Of a DNA stretch of 64,000 bases, positions 55,863-64,000 are shown piece after piece (position 1 is the first letter of the stretch; every line of letters starts with the position of its first letter). A program made the translations under genes and the position numbers. The notes beneath the pieces are model-generated. The model had not been told where the DNA came from. It did no database searches and saw only the letters and a program-made list of their open reading frames with translations. Origin of the DNA: Whalleya microplaca (taxonomy: Eukaryota > Ascomycota > Sordariomycetes > Xylariales > Xylariaceae); the NCBI GenBank assembly GCA_022497155.1, contig MU385737.1, forward strand, positions 124,001 to 188,000, in the 5' to 3' direction.

Positions 55863-57145
55863 CAAGAATATAGGGATAAAGATTTGGTATGTTGTATACT
55901 TGTTGTCTTAAGTCCTAATATGATATCAATTGTCGTGTCTATTTTAACGAGCTCCTTGGCAGAGAACCCGTAGTTACAGCATGTCATGATTGATGGTACC
56001 AAATAAGACTACTATATAAAAGTACGAAGAATCGCATTTAGTAAAATAATATCAACTTAAAAAATAGCCAAAGTGTTTTTGTTAATCAGGGATATCACAG
56101 TTACAGTGTGTGCAAAGATCATTTAGGTGCTGCCGTGATCACTCTAGTAAAATCGTGTAAAAATCTAAGATCCGAAGGATCTTCTAGTTACAGAAGATCT
56201 CTTTAATACCCCTATTATCGTGACAAGGGATATATTAAATGTGTGCCTCACTGGTTGCAATCAAGGTCCTAATAACTATGAAATTATTTGAGTTCTTAGT
56301 TAGACAACTACCTAGGTATTGTCTAACCTGTATTTAATCATGATGCTTTCTCAGTCCTTATGCTTTTCTAAACTCTATACGGTTCTTTGAACCCCACCCA
56401 ATGTCTTACATGAATTCTAGATCCTAGAACATCATATATGACAGACACAGTTTTACTATGCGACAATCAGTTGACTAGATATGAAACATTACTTGACCTA
56501 GACATACCTGCTTCATGACATTAGATGAATTCAGTAATATCAGAAGGGGAGATCGTAGGTATTGTTAAGACGGTTGTCTAATGGAACGTATTGCCTCCAG
56601 CCCCAAGGAGAATATACAACATATGTACTTACATCACCTGATTCAACAATACAAATAAGAGACCAGAAACCGTGCTCACAATCAAAAACATTACTAGGAC
56701 ATGATGTTCGCATTATGTCAATCATCTCAATTCTCCCCACCCTACCCCACCCCCCATCCCCAAGAGACACGCGTACGCTACCGTGGGACGGGATACCTGC
56801 ATCTACTCTACATAGGCTAGGTCTAGGCACCTAGAGACAAAAGACAAAAAAGAGGCAGATGGGATACGATATAGCTACCAATCAATCCTGCGTCTTAAGA
56901 ACCCAAGATCAATCCACGTGGCCTGCTGTATCAAATACCATCCAACCCCAACGCTTCCTTCCCCTCTTTCTTCTTTCCGTCTCTGTGTCCTACATGCGCT
57001 GCCCGAAAACCGCTGGAGAACCACGCTTGTGTGTATGCTTTTTCGCGAATTATTAGGGCGCTCTCGGGTATCATTACGGCGTGCTCTCGTTGCCAATTAT
57101 CGTGATCATTAATCCGGGGGAGTCTGTCGTGTGCCAGGTGTAGAA
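55863..57145. other. AT-rich intergenic region
   Basis: Convergent 3' flanks. Two overlapping ORFs at 56540-56834 on opposite strands are mutual shadows without recognisable domains. Nothing else seen. Confidence 0.4.
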
Positions 57146-59857
57146 TTAGACCTTTTGCGAAGCAAATAGCTCCTCGACCTCGTCAGCCCAGCTGAACGTA
57201 GCGCCGGTTGAGCCGAGCGCGGCATCGGTGCTAGAAGCGGCAGCAGGGGCAGCAGGCTTTCCGCTATTCTTGCCGCCACTGCTCGCGCGAGCATTGCCAT
57301 TGCCGGTGCCGGTGTTCTGCGGACCCGAGTTACCTCTGTTGGCAGGATTCCCGGCGTTCTGCGTACCAGAGCCCCACTGCTTCCGCCAGGGGCCGTCAAA
57401 GCGGTCTTGATTGCCGGCTCCAGGCTGGTTTCCGGCTCTGGGACCTTGGTTCCGCCGATTATTGTTTTGGCCCGGCTTCTTGCCTTGACTATTCACCCAA
57501 CCGGCACCTGGAGGTCGGTAGGCTTTCTCATTCTGCGCAGTACCCTCGTTCTTCGCAGCTCCAGGGGGAGGAGATGGCTTGGTATCACTGCCCTTCCTAT
57601 CCTTGGGAGAAGTCTGCCTGCTTTCATTCTTCTTCCCATCTTTGGGAAAAGCCCGATTACTTTCATCCTTCTTCCCATCCACAGACGAAGGATCCGCCGG
57701 ACTGCCCGAGAACCCGGACTTCGACCCTATGACCGTGCCCGAGCCCGTGTAGTGCTGGCGCTTCTTCTGCGCCTGCGCCGGGGCGCCCCACTTCTTCTGC
57801 TGCTGTCGTGGCTGTTGTTGTTGAGGGGGAGTCGGGCTCTTAGACTTGCGCTGCTTGGCCTTACTAGGCTTCGCCAGCTCCCAGCCCTCCTCCAGGACCA
57901 CCTCTACCTTTAGCGGGTGCTTGTCATCAACTTCGTCGGCGTCATTGTTGTCGGCGTCATTGTCGTCGGCGGCGAGTTTCGGCGACGAGCGGAGCGTGAA
58001 GCGCTTGTTCTTCTTCCGCATCAGATTAGACTGCTCGGACGAGGGGTTCGGGCTGGCGATGGCGGCCCAGCTGGCCTTGCGGGGCGGCGGCTGTGTGGAT
58101 GTTGACGGGACTGGATGGGGGCTGCCAGTCTCGTTGTCGCCGATAGTCGAGCCTGGAAGTGCCGGAAAGTCTTCCCGTGGGTCTGATCGTGGTAAAGGCG
58201 TCTCGACTGATTTAGTTGGGGAGGCTTGCTTGGGCTCCGAGGGCGCCTCGGGGACTTCCGCCGGGCCATCCTTTGGGAAGCTGGCCGTAGAGCTAGCTGA
58301 TGGTTCATAGCTAGTCTCGAACTTCTCAGGTGTGGAAGATGCCTGTGGGTTTTGCTCCTTGGCTGGGTAAGCAAAAGTGCCTCGACGCAAGTCTGCATTT
58401 CCATCCAGATTAGCTACAAGAGCAGCTACATCCTCAACAGGAGATGAGCCCTCGGGCACAGGCGTTGAGTCGTCAGCTTCGATAGAAGCTTTAATCGGCT
58501 CTGCTCCCAATTCAGCGGCAGCAGGGTGGCCGGTCATGTCTACGACAACTCCGGAGCTGCGATTGCTTCCTGAACCTGAATTTAGATAGGAGCTATCGCC
58601 GCTTCCCCTAGAACCGGAAGGGTTCGTTGAGTAAACGGGACTGAAAGTGTTGAAAGGCAGTCCATTCGACCCTGCTGCTGGCCACTGAGGAGGAGGTCCT
58701 GGGTGAGGGCCCATGTAACCAATCCGTTCCTCAACCATGCTGGTGAACTGCGGTCCCGCCGGCGATCCATAGATATGAGCAATGGAGAGGACACCGGTCT
58801 GTATTGCTTGTCGCAGACTCCAGGCCTCGCTTCGGAGCTCCGAGATATAGTTATCTCTATGACTCACCTCCATCCTGAGAGCGTGCACATCATGCTCAAG
58901 TGAAGCAACTGCATTGCGCGCATTCATAAGCTCTTGGACTTCGGCTTCTTTGAGGGCCAAAGCTGTCTTTGCCTCGATCAGGTCATCGGTTTTGCGACCG
59001 AGGTCGTTCTGGAGCACGGAGATGGTCGCCTGGGCCGAGGAGAGCTGACCCTGGATTTGTGCGACGCGTTGAGCATCCCGGTTAGCTGTGGACTCTGTTA
59101 TTGCGGTCGCATCTCTCGATTCCGTGGCTTTGGTGTGGAGGCCATGCTGGAATCTCTTGGGAGTTTCCAATCTACCGGCACCAGCAGAAGTGGAGGCCTC
59201 CGGTGCTTGTTTTGGCGCATTCAGCTCCAGCGGTCGCTGAACAAAGGCTCCCATCGCTCTAGATGGCTCGCGTGAGTGGCCAGTCTGTGCTGGAGTCGGT
59301 GTCTGTGGCATCTGAGCCTGCGAGGACACTCGGGCATTGTAGGTCTGCGTGGCTCCCTGAGATTTGTTCTGCGGCTTCTTTTGCTTCTTCTTGTTTTTCG
59401 CCTTGGAAGAAGTAGAATCCTTAGGCATCTCCGTCGATGATGCTATTTGGGGGGCCGAGTTGCTAGCTACACGCTGGCTATTAGGGGCCGACCCTGTGGA
59501 CACTTTCCGAGAATTGGTAGCGTCACGAAGCTGAGAAGGCTTGTCGTCCTTAGAGCGAAGCTTTGCGCAGATAACTGCATCGTCCTCTATCGCCTGGTTC
59601 TTAGGACTGGTCTTTAGCGTGGAGCGTGCGGCATCCGAAGGAACAGGGGTGTCGCTGTCCTTGACATTGATGCTCGTACTGGTCGAGGTCCTGGCCTTAT
59701 TCTGCAGCCTCAGGACCTTCTTGGGCGAAGATTGGTGACTTGCATCAACCTTGTCATTCCGGCCTTTGTTAAAGACAGGCTGAGGGGAGGGTGTATGTTT
59801 GCCTCCTGCAATAGCCGCATAAGAAAAGGGCGGCGGAGCTTGAGGCTTGTCCATCAT
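57146..59857 (-). CDS. large low-complexity protein with central coiled coil (903 aa)
   Basis: A single-exon ORF starts MMDKPQAPPPFSYAAIAGGK. Most of the protein is Ser/Pro/Lys/Gln/Asn-rich and probably disordered. Residues about 258-352 (IQGQLSSAQATISVLQNDLG, LHK-type heptads up to ELRSEAWSLRQAI) predict a coiled coil. A short aromatic motif recurs: FSYAAIAG at 11-18, SWAAIASPN near 595 and FSWADEVEELF close to the C-terminus. Lys-rich clusters (AKNKKKQKKPQNKSQ; RKKNKRF) and Asn/Gln/Gly-rich C-terminal sequence (GQNNNRRNQGPRAGNQPGAG) suggest RNA association. I do not recognise the family. A role in RNA granules or translation is only a guess from composition. Confidence 0.8.
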   Translation of the reverse strand: MMDKPQAPPPFSYAAIAGGKHTPSPQPVFNKGRNDKVDASHQSSPKKVLRLQNKARTSTSTSINVKDSDTPVPSDAARSTLKTSPKNQAIEDDAVICAKLRSKDDKPSQLRDATNSRKVSTGSAPNSQRVASNSAPQIASSTEMPKDSTSSKAKNKKKQKKPQNKSQGATQTYNARVSSQAQMPQTPTPAQTGHSREPSRAMGAFVQRPLELNAPKQAPEASTSAGAGRLETPKRFQHGLHTKATESRDATAITESTANRDAQRVAQIQGQLSSAQATISVLQNDLGRKTDDLIEAKTALALKEAEVQELMNARNAVASLEHDVHALRMEVSHRDNYISELRSEAWSLRQAIQTGVLSIAHIYGSPAGPQFTSMVEERIGYMGPHPGPPPQWPAAGSNGLPFNTFSPVYSTNPSGSRGSGDSSYLNSGSGSNRSSGVVVDMTGHPAAAELGAEPIKASIEADDSTPVPEGSSPVEDVAALVANLDGNADLRRGTFAYPAKEQNPQASSTPEKFETSYEPSASSTASFPKDGPAEVPEAPSEPKQASPTKSVETPLPRSDPREDFPALPGSTIGDNETGSPHPVPSTSTQPPPRKASWAAIASPNPSSEQSNLMRKKNKRFTLRSSPKLAADDNDADNNDADEVDDKHPLKVEVVLEEGWELAKPSKAKQRKSKSPTPPQQQQPRQQQKKWGAPAQAQKKRQHYTGSGTVIGSKSGFSGSPADPSSVDGKKDESNRAFPKDGKKNESRQTSPKDRKGSDTKPSPPPGAAKNEGTAQNEKAYRPPGAGWVNSQGKKPGQNNNRRNQGPRAGNQPGAGNQDRFDGPWRKQWGSGTQNAGNPANRGNSGPQNTGTGNGNARASSGGKNSGKPAAPAAASSTDAALGSTGATFSWADEVEELFASQKV

Positions 59858-61664
59858 TTACTTGATCAAGTTGGGTCTGTGTGAACAACAAGAATGAGCT
59901 TTGCGACCAGATTATAGTTATTTTAGTTATGGACGCACATTACCTCAAGTAAGTCTGGCAAGAATAAGCGTAAATATGAATTGCGTTTGGGAAATCAAAC
60001 GCGAATTGACAATTAAGTAAAGATGTACAAAGTGTATGACTATGAGGAATGTCAGCTAAGATGTGAATGGATGGTCAGAATATCATTTGGCGGAATATTG
60101 AGAGGGCCAAGCGGCGGAGAATCGACACCGTGAAAGGGTGGTATATGTGTGGATCAAGGAGTAGATACAGTATCAGCAAGAAACTACCGATGCTGCCAGA
60201 CGACTGCAGGCATGGCTAAAATGCTCTGCAAAGGTTGCGAGGTTTCCACGTGCATATGAAGCCAGCCCGGTGCGTTGGTTTGGCAGAAGCATATGCTCTC
60301 AAGGCAGGTTGAAGGTAAGTTGAAGATGGCGACGCGTATATCGAGAATGCGCAAGTATATAGAATGCGACGTAGAGTATCGCGTCAACGGGGAATGAAAT
60401 GGCAAAGGGCAAAGGCAACAAATGAAATACTGGCACATGCTTTACATACCTAAGCCGGCGGAAAGAGTCCGTCGGTATAGCCCAGATGAGGAGGCGACGA
60501 TGCCAATATCAAGTAGTCAAGATGTAGACGACGAGAGGAAGGCGAGATAGCTGCCGACAACAAGGTGGAGGAGGTATTGACAATTACCAAGAGAAAGTGC
60601 AAATAACTATGGACAAGATTCCAGGAGCTTGAGTGCGGCAAGAAGGCAGAGCCTACAATTTGACTTTGCCACGAAGATTAAGGATGCCTTGTAAGTATAT
60701 CGGGTGGAAAGGCAGTAAGGCAGTAATACCTATGGTGTGGTACGCAAGATGGGAGATTCTGGCTGATATTGCATATGAAATGGATGAAGGAAGGTGGGAG
60801 AATGAGAGGGAGAGGGATTGGAAGATTAGGTAGAGGCAGAAAGAAAGGTTGAAGGCCTGAGGAATCAGAGGGGCAGGTAATCTTTGGGTGCCGGTAGCAT
60901 GGTTGGCGATGTACCTGCCAGCCAGAGATTTCTCGGGCACATACTGTGCCTCAATACACACCTAGCAAACTTCAATTGCCAATGGGAGGCTGTCATAGGC
61001 TGGCCTTCCAAAACCACTCCTGCCTCCGTTGTTGAAGGTATCGCGGAGTAAATGCGGCTCTGGAAAAGATGCAACCACACTAGTCCAGCGTGTAACGCTT
61101 GGCACGGACCTTCTGGAATGACTGAAATGGCAGTTGCGGTAGCAGCTAAAGGTGTTCTGGATTATACAAATGAATTTCAGGCCTATGAAAGATGCCGTCG
61201 TCGTGACACTGGATTACTCCAGCGGGACAACCAGATTCGATGTGGAATAAGCCTCTTCAAGTCAAGACTTGTAGTCTCGAGTTGTACACAGGTATGTATG
61301 CCCATTGGTCGGCACCTAGGTATCTTCATTGCCATCTAGTCGCTGTCACGTCCTAGCCTGGTCAAGTCTAGACGGGTGTCTATATCGATATGAGCAATTC
61401 TTGAGTGCCATGATATCCTCAAGGCACATACTGACGAGATGGCGGGAATCGAGCACCTAAGATACAACTAGCACATATCTTGCAGCATATATGGGACAAT
61501 AAATAGGTAATGGGTGAAGACTGTTATCATTTGATACTTATATGAGGGATTATGTGTCATCATGGTGCCAACACCAGAGCAGCATTCAAAACACCAATGT
61601 CCAACTACGTCCAACTACCCAAACAACCAAGCGATGACAAGCTGGACGAGGTGGGCAAAGCTAG
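59858..61664. other. intergenic region upstream of the 903-aa protein gene
   Basis: Contains the promoter of the 57146-59857 gene. Short ORFs on both strands (for example 61052-61339 on +, ending at a GTATGT donor) are unrecognised, and no RNA gene or mobile element is seen. Confidence 0.35.
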
Positions 61665-62041
61665 ATGGCTGAACATCTCAATGCCATCGCCAGTCCACCT
61701 GCTGATACTAAAGTTGTCGCTGCAGCGAAATTGGCAGCATATCCCGATATGCAGCCAAAGAGGTATGTAGATCTCTAAATGAAACGAAATCGAGACGGTG
61801 AAGCAGCTCGATGTCGAGATTAACGACGGATCCTTCTTTCCCAAGAATGTTTGCTCTGAGAGCACCCATACGGCACAAAGCCGTCTACGACCTTGCGCAA
61901 TGCCACATGTCGAGAGACATTACCAGTCCGGGTGCTCCGTCTATCTGGGGAAGGAAAGGAAAGAAGGAGAGTCGTCAAAGGGTTTGTGATACAAATTTTA
62001 CACAGTGGAGGTCAATGCACGGACCATATGACTGCACGTGA
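61665..62041 (+). CDS. possible small two-exon gene, unrecognised
   Basis: From the ATG at 61665 the frame reads MAEHLNAIASPPADTKVVAA and AAKLAAYPDMQPK, then meets a GTATGT donor at 61763. A GAAGCAG acceptor about 40 bp downstream restores phase to a frame containing DPSFPRMFALRAPIRHKAVY and QCHMSRDITSPGAPSIWGRK, with a stop at 62039-62041. Both pieces look protein-like, but an overlapping frame in the second exon is also open, and I know no family that matches. It may be a small unknown protein or coincidence. Confidence 0.22.
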
Positions 62042-62380
62042 CTCATATTGGCAGAATCGGGTATCCACCTGCGTAGTCAGCACAGACTAAAATCCGGGCT
62101 AAGATCTGGTCAGCGCTTTGGATCATCGACGCTCTGATTGGACAAAGACAAAGCCGAGGGTAAAGTGGGATTGGATCGTCTCCCATTCCCGAGAATCAAC
62201 CAGATCTTCCTCCAACTCTATGAGCGCATAGACAGACAAATCAACCTCATCCAATACATCCATTGCGATAATTACACTACCTACCAATTGACGGCTTCGA
62301 CAGCATCACTCGATCGATTCCATTTCCTTCCTTCGAAGAGCCAATTGGAGCAATAGTGGGATAGATACACAACCGCCACG
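62042..62380. other. promoter/leader region of the SDHC gene
   Basis: No ORF of note. This is the expected promoter and 5' UTR of the SDHC gene that starts at 62381. Confidence 0.4.
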
Positions 62381-63239
62381 ATGATCACCCAAAGAGTTGG
62401 TGTCCGGGCCCTGCGGCAAGGTTCGTCTCTATCTCCAGCAGGAGGCAGCAGGTGGTGGCTCGGATAGCGAAGGAGATCTAGATATGGATGGTACGCATAT
62501 ACTGACACCTCTCTTCATCATAGTAGCCTCCAAGCAGCCCAACGCCTTCTTCTCCCACAACCTCCCACGCCTAGCGCTAGCAGCGAGCACACCAAGCCTA
62601 CAGGTCCGGTACGTTCTTCCAAATCCGTCTACTCTACTCCCCAATGCCAGCCGCTATCTCCCGCCTTCCCCTTGCGCCCGGGCTATCTACCTGAATCCCA
62701 CAGCGCAATCCCATACACAATGTCCACCACAGCTCCAAGACGAGACAGACAAACAAACAGCTCACTAACACAACCCTCACCACAACAGCGGCGCAGCAAC
62801 GCAAAAACTAACCGAACTCGACGCCCAAACCCTCCTCGCAACCCAACGACGCGCGCGGCCCGTGGCCCCCCACCTAACCGTCTACGACTACAACCAAACC
62901 TGGCTGGGCGCCTCGATCTGGACGCGCATAACGGGCTCGATCTTCACGGGCGGGCTGTACGTCTTCAGCGCCGCGTACCTGGTGGCGCCGCTCGCGGGCT
63001 GGCACCTGGAGTCCGCGGCGGTGGCGGAGGCGTTCGGCGGGCTGCCCGCGGTGGTCAAGACGGGCGCGAAGTTCCTGGTCGCGTGGCCGTTTGTTTTCCA
63101 CTCCGTTAATGGGTGTCGGCACCTCTTCACGTGGGATTTCTTTGCGCGGGGGTTTAGTAAGAGTTTCATTTATAAGGGCAGTTGGTTTGTCTGGAGTTTG
63201 AGTCTGGTGAGTGCGCTTGGGCTTGCGTTTTTTACGTAG
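62381..63239 (+). CDS. sdh3: Succinate dehydrogenase cytochrome b subunit (SDHC)
   Basis: Exons 62381-62420, 62524-62608 and 62789-63239 (introns 103 and 180 bp) give 191 residues. The first two exons encode a mitochondrial presequence (MITQRVGVRALRQVASKQPN, LPRLALAAST). The mature part begins near RRARPVAPHLTVYDY, the SDHC family landmark. WLGASIWTRITGSIFTGGLY keeps the S-x-x-x-R quinone-site pattern, with Thr where many homologues have His or Asn before the Arg. His146 and His153 in FHSVNGCRHL are in the haem-ligand region. Three membrane segments follow the usual order. The subunit anchors complex II in the inner membrane and forms part of the ubiquinone site. Some ascomycetes also carry a divergent SDHC paralogue; I cannot tell which copy this is. 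Confidence 0.9.
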
Positions 63240-63899
63240 AAGAGAGGAAGAGGGAGAGGGAGGTGAGGTGAGGCGAGGTAGATGGCTTGGGGCTGTTCTG
63301 TTCTGGTCTGGTCTGGGCAAGATCAGGTCAGGCCAGATCAGATCAGATGATCTGGTGGTATTAGCATGACTGGGGTATTCAGAAGTTATGGAGATGAACC
63401 GGGAACCCCCAGACCACAAAGACGAGGAAGATAGTAGTCAAAGCTCCCTTGGCCAGTGAAGAGGAACACTTGGACGAGATCACATGCCGAACAAGGATGC
63501 CCACGTCGAGAATACAATATTTGTACAATTTCTTGTGTATATCGGACTGAAAATACCAGTCTATTCTGATTTTTTGCTTCATATCTACCTACCTGTCCGG
63601 ACTGCCCATTATGCATGCATGTTGTGAAAGAACCCCCAGATCTAGCAATATCATTATGCCATCTACCCAGCGTAGATACTGTAGGCAACCGTAGCCATAA
63701 AACGCCAGTACGCCAATTGCGCCTCGTAATAACCAGCCGGGTATTGACCGAAACACCTGCCATCGTGCCTGAAGAAGAACAACGACCAAAATCCCAAAGA
63801 CGGGGAGGGGGAGGGCGGCACACCAATACAACCAACGAGCTAGGTAGGTAGCTAGCTAGCTTATTACGCAAACTGCGCAGCGCGCAACATGCCTCTCTC
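63240..63899. other. convergent intergenic region
   Basis: Just after SDHC there are GATCAGGTCAG/GATCAGATCAGATGATC repeats (about 63320-63353). A hydrophobic minus-strand ORF at 63589-63831 lacks an ATG and is not supported. A TAGGTAGGTAGCTAGCTAGC run lies at 63841-63860. Confidence 0.4.
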
Positions 63900-64000
63900 C
63901 TACTGGAAGTTCCTCGCGTCCAGCACGGCCTGGTTGAGCCGATGATCGCCGAGCCGGACGATGCGCTCGCCGACGATATCGCCCACGAACGCCTTGACCT
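63900..64000 (-). CDS. C-terminal end of a gene truncated by the window edge
   Basis: On the minus strand a frame open from the right edge ends at TAG (63900-63902) and encodes KAFVGDIVGERIVRLGDHR followed by LNQAVLDARNFQ. GC-rich codon use and clean reading suggest a real coding end. Too little is present to name the product. Confidence 0.5.
   Translation of the reverse strand, partial: VKAFVGDIVGERIVRLGDHRLNQAVLDARNFQ

Noticed and set aside
63589..63831. Hydrophobic 80-codon minus-strand ORF
   Set aside because: Begins with TTG rather than ATG, overlaps other open frames and lacks a homologue I know.

Overview
The window looks like nuclear DNA of a filamentous ascomycete (Pezizomycotina, most likely Sordariomycetes). 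Genes are monocistronic and lie on both strands. Introns are short (about 50-220 bp) with GTRNGT-type donors and CTAAC-like branch points. The gene set is fungal: HapX, an Opi1/CCG-8 regulator, a HET-domain protein, a rhodopsin-like membrane protein and a BAS2-like secreted protein. There is no sign of bacterial operons, CRISPR or phage. The taxonomic placement is inferred from gene families only.

Layout. 1-376: N-terminal part of a HET-domain gene running off the left edge. 1375-2893: AP-1 clathrin adaptor mu subunit (four exons). 6286-8277: Opi1-family transcription regulator (CCG-8-like). 8.3-15.6 kb: gene-poor, AT-richer stretch with one orphan gene (12977-13810, encoding an Asn-Arg repeat) and several exon-like remnants. 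15581-17341: iron regulator HapX. 19457-24065: compact housekeeping block with COG2, mitochondrial ribosomal protein uL1m and cytosolic glutamyl-tRNA synthetase; the last two are divergent from a shared 406-bp promoter region. 24.1-32.1 kb: large intergenic region holding a hexanucleotide microsatellite, a clear 329-bp MITE with ~92-bp terminal inverted repeats, a tRNA-like B-box remnant and a >1 kb degenerate CAGT/CTGT tract. 32168-37700: a 1810-aa fungal protein that I cannot name. 38753-45483: ceramide glucosyltransferase, tRNA-splicing endonuclease catalytic subunit SEN2 and an MFS transporter. 47212-55862: accessory-looking stretch with a rhodopsin-like integral membrane protein, a three-repeat BAS2-like secreted Cys-rich protein, a cytochrome P450 relic and a MYND zinc-finger protein. 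57146-63239: a large disordered/coiled-coil protein and succinate dehydrogenase subunit C. 63900-64000: C-terminal codons of another gene running off the right edge.

The housekeeping genes do not form one pathway. They span vesicle traffic (AP-1, COG2), translation (uL1m, GluRS, SEN2), sphingolipid and phospholipid control (ceramide glucosyltransferase, Opi1), respiration and iron (SDHC, HapX). The most interesting accessory items are the tandem BAS2-like secreted protein with a TATA box in a gene-poor setting, the MITE next to other repeats, and the unnamed 1810-aa protein with an overlapping upstream ORF. Exon boundaries were read by eye from splice consensus, reading phase and family resemblance; no transcript data were available.
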